Positions 1 to 7,973 of a stretch of 64,000 bases of DNA are shown here, piece after piece (position 1 is the stretch's first letter; every line of letters begins with the position of its first letter). The position numbers and the translations under genes are program-made. The notes under the pieces are model-generated. The model made no database searches and was not told the origin of the DNA. It was given only the letters and a program-made list of their open reading frames with translations. Origin of the DNA: CAZQFV01 sp964592645 (GTDB lineage: Bacteria; Chloroflexota; Chloroflexia; DTKN01); assembly GCA_964592645.1 (NCBI GenBank), contig CAZQFV010000001.1, forward strand, positions 1-64,000. The letters run 5' to 3'.

Positions 1-50
1 CGCGCAATGCGCAACCGTCTGGTCCGTGAAAACGCTTTTCAGACACGCTC
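1..50. mobile_element. Terminus of an IS/MITE related to the 57.9 kb element
   Basis: The last 16 bases, CTTTTCAGACACGCTC (35-50), match 15 of 16 positions of the right terminus of the 111-bp element at 57948-58058. The bases just inside (AAACG) also resemble the inside of that element's other end. TGA follows directly at 51-53, which fits a TNA-type 3-bp target duplication. The rest of the element lies left of the window, so its length and any transposase are unknown. It appears to cut into the MFS gene that follows. Confidence 0.55.
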
Positions 51-172
51 TGAGCATCATCTCGCTGATCGTCTTTTTCATCGTCGGGACGGTGCTGCTG
101 CTGCGGGTGAATGAGGAGGAAGGGATGCGCATGGCCCAGGAGGAGAGCCAAGGGGCAGGCGATGTCCCTTGA
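51..172 (+). pseudogene. MFS transporter, C-terminal fragment
   Basis: The reading frame ending at the TGA at 170-172 encodes a hydrophobic helix (IISLIVFFIVGTVLLLRV) followed by NEEEGMRMA and a short polar tail. This is how the last transmembrane helix and cytoplasmic tail of UMF1-like major facilitator transporters look. Only about 40 residues are present. The frame stays open to the window edge, but the 5' side is sequence of a mobile-element terminus, so I infer that the gene is interrupted there. The exact transporter subfamily cannot be fixed from this fragment. Confidence 0.45.
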
Positions 173-186
173 TCTCTATCCGGCAC

Positions 187-330
187 CTAGACCCGGATGG
201 CGGTCTCGCCGTTGACCGGGCACTTGAGCTCGCAGATGCCGCAGCCGATGCAGCGTTCCCGCACCACCTGGGGGCGCTGCAAGCGCACGGGCCGCCCATC
301 CGGGTTCAGGGCATCCACTTCAGATGACCG
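187..330 (-). pseudogene. 4Fe-4S ferredoxin-type C-terminal remnant
   Basis: The minus-strand frame ends with CIGCGICELKCPVNGETAIRV, an intact C-x2-C-x2-C-x3-C-P cluster-binding motif, preceded by about 25 residues of plausible protein (VDALNPDGRPVRLQRPQVVRE). Further upstream the frame runs into sequence without protein character, which is overlapped by the promoter and start of the zinc-ribbon gene on the other strand. I see no start codon with a ribosome site. This is most simply the surviving 3' end of a 4Fe-4S protein gene whose 5' part has been lost. Confidence 0.5.
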
Positions 331-432
331 GCAACGTCTTTCTCTAAGGATAGACCGGGTCCCTACGCGGAGTGGTTTGTGGCGCGGAATCGCGATCTGG
401 TGTAGGCCGTTTTGCGTCGTCGTCAGGGGCCT

Positions 433-461
433 TTGACATCTCGCCCCGGAATGAGTATACT
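433..461 (+). promoter_or_regulatory. Sigma70-type promoter for the zinc-ribbon/TPR pair
   Basis: TTGACA (433-438), a 17-bp spacer and TATACT (456-461) lie 34 bp before the start codon at 496. This is an almost consensus housekeeping promoter. Confidence 0.75.
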
Positions 462-495
462 GCCGGATCATCGGCATAGCCTGGGAGGAAGCGAA

Positions 496-1239
496 ATGGA
501 CATATCCCGGTGTCCCGCGTGCGGGGCCGAGAACCCCGCCGGCAACAAGCACTGCGGAGAGTGCGGCGCGGCGCTGCTGCCGGAACGAGAAGACCGTTTC
601 AAGACCCTGGTGGCCATCCTCATCGCCGTCGTCTCCATCGCCGGAGCGCTGCTGGCCTGGCGGGCAGCCGTGGCCGGCAGCGGCGCTTCCGACGCCGACG
701 TCCGCGGCACCGTCAGCATCATCCATCGCAACCAGGCGCTGGTGGCCAGCGAGGCCGACATGTACCGCAACCTGGCGGCCTACCTGCAGGTGCGTATCCA
801 CGACACCCTCAGCCGCAACCTGATCGCCGACTCCGAGCGCCGCGCCGCCGACGACCCGAAGCGGATCCCTCTCTGGGACGAAGGTTGGACCGAGATCTTT
901 GTCGCCGAGGCCTACCTCGAAGAGGTAAATATCCGCCCGGAGTACGTCCGGCCGGACGGTTCCTACGACGGCCGCGCCGCCCAGGATATCGACATGGCCC
1001 AGCGCGCCCTGAGCACCGACTTCGACCCGCAGGGCCGGCACTTTGCCCACGCCGACCTGCTGCGGGCCAGGATGCACTGGCTCATCGGCCTGGCGCTGGT
1101 GCTCAGCGTGGCCCTCTTTTGCTATACGCTGGCCACAGTGATCCAGCGCCGCCTGAAGTATGTCTTCTTCGCCCTGGGCAGCGCCATCTTTGCCCTGGTG
1201 ATCGTCGGCGCGATCATTGTCGAGCTGGCTCTGGCCTAA
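496..1239 (+). CDS. Zinc-ribbon membrane protein
   Basis: A 247-residue protein of unknown function. Residues 1-25 form a zinc ribbon (Cys6, Cys9, Cys20, Cys23), and a transmembrane helix follows at about 37-56. A polar region of about 140 residues leads to two closing helices that end at the C-terminus. The ATG at 496 was chosen because GGGAGGA precedes it at the right distance and a near-consensus promoter lies just upstream. The stop codon touches the ribosome site of the next gene, so the two are co-transcribed. The helix, polar region and helix-pair layout recurs in the neighbouring TPR protein (for example CYTLATVIQRRLKYVFF here against LYGLSTTIQGNLRFLF there), so the two share a membrane module. 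No enzyme motif is visible. Confidence 0.8.
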   Translation: MDISRCPACGAENPAGNKHCGECGAALLPEREDRFKTLVAILIAVVSIAGALLAWRAAVAGSGASDADVRGTVSIIHRNQALVASEADMYRNLAAYLQVRIHDTLSRNLIADSERRAADDPKRIPLWDEGWTEIFVAEAYLEEVNIRPEYVRPDGSYDGRAAQDIDMAQRALSTDFDPQGRHFAHADLLRARMHWLIGLALVLSVALFCYTLATVIQRRLKYVFFALGSAIFALVIVGAIIVELALA

Positions 1240-1249
1240 GGAGGGTTCG

Positions 1250-4200
1250 ATGGCCGAAAATGCGCCGCAAAGACCCGTCGAGGAGGCGGCCCCGGTCCGT
1301 CGCCGGTGGCAGCATCTGCCCTTCTCCCGCTGGCTCGACGCGCACTACAACGACCTGGTCGTCGTAGCCATCGCCTTTGTCACCGTCGTGGCCGGCCTGA
1401 CTGCCTTCTTGCAGTCCTGGGCCAGCAGCCGCTACGCCCAGCAGGTCCGCCAGAGCCAGGCCCTGGCCACCGAGACGCTGGGCCAGGACATGCGCAGCCG
1501 CCAGCGCGAGGGGTACGACTTTACCCTCTACACCACCTGGAACGAGTGGGACTGGCGGCGCAGCCGCGCCACAACCCGCGACCCGGCCCTTGCCGAACGC
1601 GCCCGGCAGGTGGTGGACCTGATCGCCCCCCTCAGCCCGCTCATGGACGAGGAGGGACCCTACTACGACCCCCAAACCCGCGAGGCGGACCTTTACAAGT
1701 ACCATGCCGACATCAACATCTATACCACAACCCTGCTCGCCGAACAGCGTACCTTTGTCGCCGCCAGCGCCGATGCCTGGAACGGCAAGGCCGACGGCTA
1801 TGTCACCGTCCTGACCATCCTGGCGGTGACCCTCTTCCTCTACGGCCTGTCCACGACCATCCAGGGCAACCTGCGGTTCCTCTTTGCCATCGTCGGCACC
1901 CTGCTGCTGGTGGTTGCCCTGGTGCAGGTCTTGCAGTTCACCCTGGGCCCGGTGCCGGGGGTGCCCTACGACGCCATCGAGGCCTACGCCCGCGGCGAAA
2001 CCCTGTGGCACAAGGGCCAGGCCGAGGAGGCCAAGGCCGCCCTCGACGAGGCGCTGAGCAGCTACGGCGGCTACGGCAGCGCCTACCGCATGCGGGGCGA
2101 CATCTTGCTCGATGAGGGCGACTACGCAGGCGCGGCCCAGGCCTACCGCCAGGCCATCGCCAACGGCAGCGACGATGTCGGCACCTACTGGGACATGGGC
2201 TGGGCCCTGTACTTGGCCGGGGACTATACCGGCTCGCTGCAAGCCGGCCGCCGGGCACTCCAGATGGACCCGCGCCTGTTGCCGGTGCGCATGAACGCGG
2301 CCACGGCGCTCCTGGCCCAGGGGCAAGTGGAGGCGGCCATGCGGGAGTACGAGGCCGGCCTGAATATGGCCGTGGACCCCGACCTGGCCATCCCCCTCTC
2401 CTGGAGCCGGCTGTACCTGCGCGAGACGGTCCACGACCTGGATCGCCTGATCAACGCCCTGGACGGCCAGACCGACTTCTACCAGGTGCCCAACCTGGAC
2501 AAGATAGGCGACAGGGACGCGGTGCGCCGGGCGGCCGTCCAGGCCCGCCAGCGGATCAAAGAGGGGATCGTCTCGTTAGAGTCCCGCAACACCCCCCAGC
2601 CGCGGGAGACCACGGCCCGCCTGGGCGAGCTTTCGTTCGCCCTCTACGCCGGCCGGCGGGGCGACCTGCTGGGCGTGGCCGACACCTTTCCCCGCGGTAT
2701 CCTCTCTCTGGTGGTGTCGTGTCCCTACCAGGACTTGCCCCCGGGGGCCATCCTCTCCCGGCGGGTCGTCCGCATGCAGTACTCGGGCGTGCCCGAGTAC
2801 CTGCCGCCGATGGGTGCCGACATCGTCTGGGACGGGGCGTCCCAGGGGACGTTGCTCCAGACCATGGACTCTCCCTGGCCGGGGCAGCGCGGCCTGCTCC
2901 CCGGCATCTACACCGTCGAGTACTATGTGGACGGCCACCTCTTGCAGTCCGGCCGCTTCACCATCCCCGACAAGGAAGAGACCATCGTCGGGCCGCTGGC
3001 GATGGCCCTGGAGAGCCAGAGCGGCGGCATCGCCTACGGGCCGGACAGCATCTTTCCGGCCGGCGCGGCCCAGGTCAAGGGGGTCTTTAACTACAGCGGT
3101 CTGCCCGACGATACCCTGGTCTACGCCTACTGGTACCGCAACGGCAGCCTCTACAGCCGGGACAGCAGCTACCGCAGCGGGTGGGGCAGCGAGGCCTTTA
3201 TCCTCTACGACGTGCCGGCCGGCGACTGGACCCTGGAGCTGTATACCGACCAGGAGCTGCTGCAGAGCGTCGATTTCCAGGTCGTCCCGGTGGACGACTA
3301 CCTCCAGGAGGTCGGCTTGGCCGCGGACGACGCCCTCTTCCAGCGCATGCTGGGCGACGTCTACGCCAATGCCGGCGACTATGAGCAGGCGAATGCCTAC
3401 TACGACCGGGCGACCCAACTGGATGCCAACTGCGCCGTGTGCTACTACCGCTGGTGGTCGGCCCTCTACGACAACGAAGAGTACAAGGCGGCGCTGGCGC
3501 CGATCCAGAAGGCGATCGAGCTGAGCCCGGAGGACTACACCTATCTGGCCAACCAGGGCAAGACCTACTACCACCTGGAGGACGAGGAGAACGCCAAGGC
3601 TTCCTTCCGCCGGGCCGTGGCTATCGCCCCCGCCTACGCCTTCAACTCCTGGGGCAACGCCCTCTATGAGCTGGAACGCTACGACGAGTCCGTGGTCAAG
3701 TACCGGCAGGCCATCGAGATGGACCCGGAAAACGCCACCTACTACTCCAACCTGGGCGGCGCCTACAAGGAGCTGGAGGAGTACGACCTGGCCATGGCGG
3801 CCTACGCCGAGGCCGTGGCCATCGACCCCGACTATGACACGGTCTATAACAGGTGGGGCAATATCCTCTACTCCCTGGAGCGCTACGAAGAGGCCGTGGA
3901 AAAGTACGAGCGGGCCATCGCCGCCGCCCCCGGCGACGCCGTCTACCGTGCCAACCTGGGCGGAGCCTACCGCCAGTTGAAGAAGTGGGAGCTGGCGGCG
4001 GAAGCATACGCCGCGGCGGTGGAGATCGATCCTACCTACGCCTACGCCTGGAACCAGTGGGGCAACGCCCTCTATGCCCTGGGCCAGTATGCCGACGCCG
4101 CCGGCAAGTACCAGGAGGCGATCAGGCTGCGCCCGAATACGCCCGTCTATCACTACAACCTGGGACTGGCCTACTATCAGATGGGCCGGTATGCCGATGC

Positions 4201-4297
4201 CCGGCCCGCGCTGCAGCAGGCTGCGGACCTGGCCGCCCAGCAGGGCGACTACGACCTGCAGCGGGACGCCGAGGACATGCTGGACAGGCTGCCGTAG
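1250..4297 (+). CDS. Membrane-anchored TPR-repeat protein
   Basis: A 1015-residue protein. One transmembrane helix lies at about 34-55, a polar segment follows, and two more helices lie at about 184-204 and 209-229. Tetratricopeptide repeats occupy about 255-375. A non-TPR beta-rich region of about 300 residues comes next, and a second run of TPR units fills roughly 690-1010, with the usual A-Y/G-Y-A spacing (YNRWGNILYSLERYEEAVEKYERAI). TPRs bind protein partners; no catalytic motif is visible. The ATG at 1250 is preceded by AAGGAGGG, which overlaps the stop of the zinc-ribbon gene, so the two form an operon. An assembly or scaffold role at the membrane is inference. Confidence 0.85.
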   Translation: MAENAPQRPVEEAAPVRRRWQHLPFSRWLDAHYNDLVVVAIAFVTVVAGLTAFLQSWASSRYAQQVRQSQALATETLGQDMRSRQREGYDFTLYTTWNEWDWRRSRATTRDPALAERARQVVDLIAPLSPLMDEEGPYYDPQTREADLYKYHADINIYTTTLLAEQRTFVAASADAWNGKADGYVTVLTILAVTLFLYGLSTTIQGNLRFLFAIVGTLLLVVALVQVLQFTLGPVPGVPYDAIEAYARGETLWHKGQAEEAKAALDEALSSYGGYGSAYRMRGDILLDEGDYAGAAQAYRQAIANGSDDVGTYWDMGWALYLAGDYTGSLQAGRRALQMDPRLLPVRMNAATALLAQGQVEAAMREYEAGLNMAVDPDLAIPLSWSRLYLRETVHDLDRLINALDGQTDFYQVPNLDKIGDRDAVRRAAVQARQRIKEGIVSLESRNTPQPRETTARLGELSFALYAGRRGDLLGVADTFPRGILSLVVSCPYQDLPPGAILSRRVVRMQYSGVPEYLPPMGADIVWDGASQGTLLQTMDSPWPGQRGLLPGIYTVEYYVDGHLLQSGRFTIPDKEETIVGPLAMALESQSGGIAYGPDSIFPAGAAQVKGVFNYSGLPDDTLVYAYWYRNGSLYSRDSSYRSGWGSEAFILYDVPAGDWTLELYTDQELLQSVDFQVVPVDDYLQEVGLAADDALFQRMLGDVYANAGDYEQANAYYDRATQLDANCAVCYYRWWSALYDNEEYKAALAPIQKAIELSPEDYTYLANQGKTYYHLEDEENAKASFRRAVAIAPAYAFNSWGNALYELERYDESVVKYRQAIEMDPENATYYSNLGGAYKELEEYDLAMAAYAEAVAIDPDYDTVYNRWGNILYSLERYEEAVEKYERAIAAAPGDAVYRANLGGAYRQLKKWELAAEAYAAAVEIDPTYAYAWNQWGNALYALGQYADAAGKYQEAIRLRPNTPVYHYNLGLAYYQMGRYADARPALQQAADLAAQQGDYDLQRDAEDMLDRLP

Positions 4298-4339
4298 GCA
4301 CCCGGCGGCGCTATACGGCGGCGAAAGAGGGACCAGCCC

Positions 4340-4366
4340 GAGGGGCGGGGGCCGGCCCCGCCCCTC
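4340..4366. terminator. GC-rich perfect hairpin between TPR and mannosidase genes
   Basis: An 11-bp perfect stem, GAGGGGCGGGG paired with CCCCGCCCCTC around a 5-base loop, lies 42 bp after the TPR stop and 22 bp before the mannosidase start. No T-run follows, so it could be a terminator, a processing or stability element, or both. Confidence 0.45.
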
Positions 4367-4388
4367 AATCGGTTGCCGAGGAGGTCCT

Positions 4389-7217
4389 ATGCCTACCCTC
4401 CACCTCGTCTCCCACACCCATTGGGACCGTGAGTGGTACCTGCCGTTCCAGCAGTTCCGGCTGAAGCTGGTGGCCCTGATGGACAAGCTCCTGGACCTAC
4501 TGGCGGCAGACCCGGGATTCCGCTACTTTATGCTCGACGGCCAGACGATCGTCCTCGACGACTACCTGGCGGTCCGCCCGGAGCGCGAGGCCGAGATCCG
4601 CGCCCACGTGCAGGCCGGCCGCCTCCTGATCGGCCCTTGGCACATCCTGCCCGACGAGTTCCTGGTCGGACCGGAGGCCACCGTGCGTAACCTGCTCCAG
4701 GGGCGGCGCACCGCCTCCCGCTTCGGGGCGCGTATGGACGTGGGTTACATCCCCGATCCCTTTGGACACATCGGCCAGATGCCGCAGGTGCTGCGCGGCT
4801 TTGGCATCGCCACGGCCGCCCTGCGACGCGGGTTAGACGAAGAGCCCTGCGAGCTGACCTGGCGGGCTCCCGACGGCAGCAGCGTCTTCCTGGCTTACCT
4901 GCGGGACGGCTACGACAACGCCTACCCCTATCCCCTCTCCCGCCCGGAAGACCTGGAGCCGTTCTTTGCCGGCGTGAGCCGGCTGCGCGATTCCCTCCTG
5001 CCGCACACGGCCACCGACCATGTCCTGCTCATGCACGGCACCGATCACATGGAGCCCCAGCCGCTGACATCCACGGCGCTGGCCCAGGCGGCGGAGAAAC
5101 TGCCCGGCGATACCCTGGTCCACTCCACGCTGCCGCGCTACATCGCCGCCGTCCAGGAGGACCTCCGCCGCCGCGGGGTGCAACCCCCCGTCGTCGAGGG
5201 CGAACTGCGCAGCCCCCGCCGCCATCATCTGCTGCCGGGGGTGCTCTCGGCGCGCATGGGGATCAAGCAGCGCAATCACGCCTGCGAGACGTTGCTGGAG
5301 AAATGGGCCGAGCCGTTCGTCGTCTGGGCCCGCCTGGTGACACCACACGAAAGCGCTGCGCCAGACGCCCTCCGCTATGCCTGGCGCCTGCTGATGGAGT
5401 GCCACCCCCACGACTCGATCTGCGGCTGCTCGGTAGACCAGGTGTACGAGGAGATGCGCACGCGCTTCGACCAGGTGGAACAGGTAGGCGAGGCGCTCAC
5501 CCGCCAGGCCCTGGGGACGATCGCCGCGGCGGTGGATACGGCCTCGGCTTGCCCCCCGCTTACGGGAGAGGGAGCGGGCAGGAGGTGGTCGCGCGCCGTG
5601 GTCGTCTTCAACCCCCTGGCCGGCCGGCGGACGGACCTGGTGGAGACGCTGCTGGAGGTGCCCCCGGGGGTGGACGAGGTCGAAGTGGTGGACGAGGCCG
5701 GCGCCGTCCTCCCCGGCCGGGCCGTCGAGCTGTTCGAGCCCAAGATGGACCACTATGCGCTCGACCGGGCCGGCCTGGAGCGGCTGCTGGCGCGGGTCCA
5801 GGAGGGACGCGCCTATGGCGGGGCCATCGTCGAGTTGAAGCTGGCCCGCCAGGGTCCCGTCGTCTCGATCGCGGTCACGTTGTCCGAAACCGGGGGCCCG
5901 GACGCCGCGGTGGTCGCCCAGGGGCTGGCGCAGGTGCGGGAGGCCCTGAATGATCCCTCCGTGGAGCGCTTCGAGTTGGAGGTCCATTCCCGCCAGGCCG
6001 TCGTGCGCTTCGTGGCCTGCGATGTGCCGGGACATGGCTATCGCACCTACTGGGCGCGCCCCTTGCCCCTCCCCGTCTCTCCTACGCCGGACCAGACGCA
6101 CGGACCTATCGAGAACGAGTACCTGATCCTCGCGGCTGCCTCCGACGGCACCCTGACCCTCACGGACAGGCGCACCGGGGCGGTCTTCCCCGGCCTGCAC
6201 CGTTTCGTCGATGGCGGCGACTGCGGCGACGAGTACAACTATGCCCCGCCGGCCGCCGACGTCCTGGTGGAAGCCCGCCCGGTTTCCACACGCATCTGGA
6301 GCGACGGCGTCGGCCGCTACCTGGAGGTGAACCTGGAAATGGCCGTGCCGGAGAGCCTCACCGAGGACCGCCGACAGCGCAGCGGAACGACCGTACCCCT
6401 GCGCATCCGCACTGTGGCCCGGCTGATGCCCGGCGTGCCGCGGGTGGACATCGCCACCGAGGTGGACAACCCGGCCCGCGACCACCGCCTGCGGGTGCAC
6501 TTCCCGCTGCCCTTTGCCGCCGCCGCCGCCGACTACGACGGCCACTTCCAGGTGGTGCGCCGGCCGGCCGGTGTTCCGGCATACGATGCCACATGGGCGG
6601 AGGCCCCCCGTCCCGAGGTGCCCCAGCGCGCTTTCTGCGATGTCTCCGATGGGCGGGTCGGGTTGCTGCTGGCCAATCGCGGGCTGCCGGAGGTGGCCTT
6701 CGACTCCACGGAGATCGCCCTGACCCTCCTGCGCTGCGTCGGCTGGCTCTCGCGGGCCGATTTCGCCACGCGGCGGGGCCACGCCGGGCCGGCCACCGCC
6801 ACCCCGGGGGCCCAAGAGATCGGCCGGCAGCACTTTGAGTATGCCCTGGTTCCCCATGCCGGGGGTTGGACGACAGCCTTTGCCGAAGCCTATGCCTTCG
6901 ACGTGCCGCTCCGGGCGGTAGATCGGCCGCTACACCCGGGCACTTTGCCCACTGCGGCCTCTTTTCTGCAGGCGGAACCGGCTGTTTTCGTGCTCAGCGC
7001 CGTCAAACCGGCCGAAAATGGGGCGGGGGTGATCGTTCGAGGTTACAACATGCTTGCCGATCCGATCCAGGGCACTTTGCGACCCCTATTACGCTTCGCC
7101 CGGGCCACCCGTGTGCGCCTGGACGAGGAAGAGCTGGAGCCGCTGGCCCTGGCGGAGGATGGCAGCCTGGCCTTTGCCGCCCAGGGGTGTGAGATCCTGA
7201 CGATCAGGTTGAAGTGA
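4389..7217 (+). CDS. GH38-family alpha-mannosidase
   Basis: A 942-residue enzyme of glycoside hydrolase family 38, which removes alpha-mannosyl residues by a retaining mechanism in a zinc-dependent active site. The N-terminus carries the family hallmark HTHWDREWY (zinc His and Asp). The motif IPDPFGHIGQMPQ supplies the nucleophile aspartate region, and HGTDHMEPQ and HPHDSICGCS are further active-site segments. The mid and C-terminal parts form the usual beta-sandwich domains. There is no signal peptide, so a cytoplasmic location is expected. The start is the ATG after GAGGAGGTCCT; the longer upstream frame is antisense-like and was rejected. The gene lies 18 bp before the MBL-hydrolase gene, and a secreted GH99-like enzyme lies beyond it on the other strand, suggesting use of mannose-rich glycans. 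Confidence 0.93.
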   Translation: MPTLHLVSHTHWDREWYLPFQQFRLKLVALMDKLLDLLAADPGFRYFMLDGQTIVLDDYLAVRPEREAEIRAHVQAGRLLIGPWHILPDEFLVGPEATVRNLLQGRRTASRFGARMDVGYIPDPFGHIGQMPQVLRGFGIATAALRRGLDEEPCELTWRAPDGSSVFLAYLRDGYDNAYPYPLSRPEDLEPFFAGVSRLRDSLLPHTATDHVLLMHGTDHMEPQPLTSTALAQAAEKLPGDTLVHSTLPRYIAAVQEDLRRRGVQPPVVEGELRSPRRHHLLPGVLSARMGIKQRNHACETLLEKWAEPFVVWARLVTPHESAAPDALRYAWRLLMECHPHDSICGCSVDQVYEEMRTRFDQVEQVGEALTRQALGTIAAAVDTASACPPLTGEGAGRRWSRAVVVFNPLAGRRTDLVETLLEVPPGVDEVEVVDEAGAVLPGRAVELFEPKMDHYALDRAGLERLLARVQEGRAYGGAIVELKLARQGPVVSIAVTLSETGGPDAAVVAQGLAQVREALNDPSVERFELEVHSRQAVVRFVACDVPGHGYRTYWARPLPLPVSPTPDQTHGPIENEYLILAAASDGTLTLTDRRTGAVFPGLHRFVDGGDCGDEYNYAPPAADVLVEARPVSTRIWSDGVGRYLEVNLEMAVPESLTEDRRQRSGTTVPLRIRTVARLMPGVPRVDIATEVDNPARDHRLRVHFPLPFAAAAADYDGHFQVVRRPAGVPAYDATWAEAPRPEVPQRAFCDVSDGRVGLLLANRGLPEVAFDSTEIALTLLRCVGWLSRADFATRRGHAGPATATPGAQEIGRQHFEYALVPHAGGWTTAFAEAYAFDVPLRAVDRPLHPGTLPTAASFLQAEPAVFVLSAVKPAENGAGVIVRGYNMLADPIQGTLRPLLRFARATRVRLDEEELEPLALAEDGSLAFAAQGCEILTIRLK

Positions 7218-7235
7218 CCCCACAAGGAGGACCCT

Positions 7236-7889
7236 ATGGCAACCGAAGTCATCCCCATGCGCCTGGGCATGGTCAACGCCTTTCTGCTGCGCGGGCCCTC
7301 GGGCTACATCCTGGTGGACACCGGCGCCCCCGGCGCGGCCGGCCGCATCCTGGAGGCGATGACGACGCACGGCCTGGCGCCGGAAGGCCTGCGCCTTATC
7401 CTGATTACGCACGGCCATATCGACCACTTTGGCAACGCCGCCGAGGTGCGGGAAAAGACCGGCGCGCCGATCGCCGTGCACCGGGAAGACGCCGAGGCGC
7501 TCCGCCGGGGCGTCCACGCGCCGGAATCGCTGCATCCGACCTCCTGGGGGATCGCCCTGGGGATGCGCCTGGCGGGGAGCCTTTGGCCACCGGTCCCCGG
7601 CCTGGAGCCGGATATTCTCCTGGCCGGGGAACAGCGGCTGGACGAGTACGGCATTGCCGGCCGGGTGATCCCGGTGCCCGGCCACACGCGGGGCGCGGTC
7701 GCCGTGCTGCTGGACGACGGCGCGGCCCTGATCGGCGACCTGGCCATCAACCTGCTCGGCGGACGCCGGCCGGGAAAACCCATCGTTGCCTGGGACCTGG
7801 CCGTGAACCAGGAGAGCCTTCGCCGCCTGGCTTCCCTGAACCCACACCCGGTCTACTCCGGCCACGGCGGACCGTTCGCCCAACTCTAG
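7236..7889 (+). CDS. MBL-fold metallo-hydrolase
   Basis: A 217-residue metallo-beta-lactamase-fold protein. The metal site is clear: LITHGHIDH near residues 56-64 (HxHxDH), the GHT histidine in PVPGHTRGAVAV, the aspartate in ALIGDLAINL, and the final histidine in VYSGHGGP. It opens with the usual LVDTGAPG strand. The substrate is not recognisable; the family includes glyoxalase II-like thioesterases and lactonases. AAGGAGG precedes the ATG. The short gap after the mannosidase suggests one transcript, but I see no functional link beyond that. Confidence 0.88.
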   Translation: MATEVIPMRLGMVNAFLLRGPSGYILVDTGAPGAAGRILEAMTTHGLAPEGLRLILITHGHIDHFGNAAEVREKTGAPIAVHREDAEALRRGVHAPESLHPTSWGIALGMRLAGSLWPPVPGLEPDILLAGEQRLDEYGIAGRVIPVPGHTRGAVAVLLDDGAALIGDLAINLLGGRRPGKPIVAWDLAVNQESLRRLASLNPHPVYSGHGGPFAQL

Positions 7890-7924
7890 ACCCCATCTCG
7901 TGCTACCACCAAGGCACAAAGGCG

Positions 7925-7951
7925 GACAAGGTATGCCCCAAGAACCTTGTC
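7925..7951. terminator. Hairpin between convergent MBL and GH99-like genes
   Basis: GACAAGGT (7925-7932) pairs with ACCTTGTC (7944-7951), and an extra CCCCA/TGGGG pair lies close by. It sits between two convergent genes, where a bidirectional terminator is expected. Confidence 0.4.
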
Positions 7952-7973
7952 TGTGGGGTTTATGAGAAGACTC

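Noticed and set aside
187..1077. A 296-residue ferredoxin-fusion protein on the minus strand
   Set aside because: Only the last 45 or so residues look like protein; the rest is antisense to the zinc-ribbon gene and its promoter.
2576..4486. Long minus-strand open frame of 636 codons opposite the TPR gene
   Set aside because: It mirrors the codon bias of the TPR gene, has no domain or ribosome site, and lies fully antisense. The same applies to the long frames opposite the mannosidase (4833-6857), the GH99-like gene (7947-9779), mfd (13227-14549) and the etf/acd genes.
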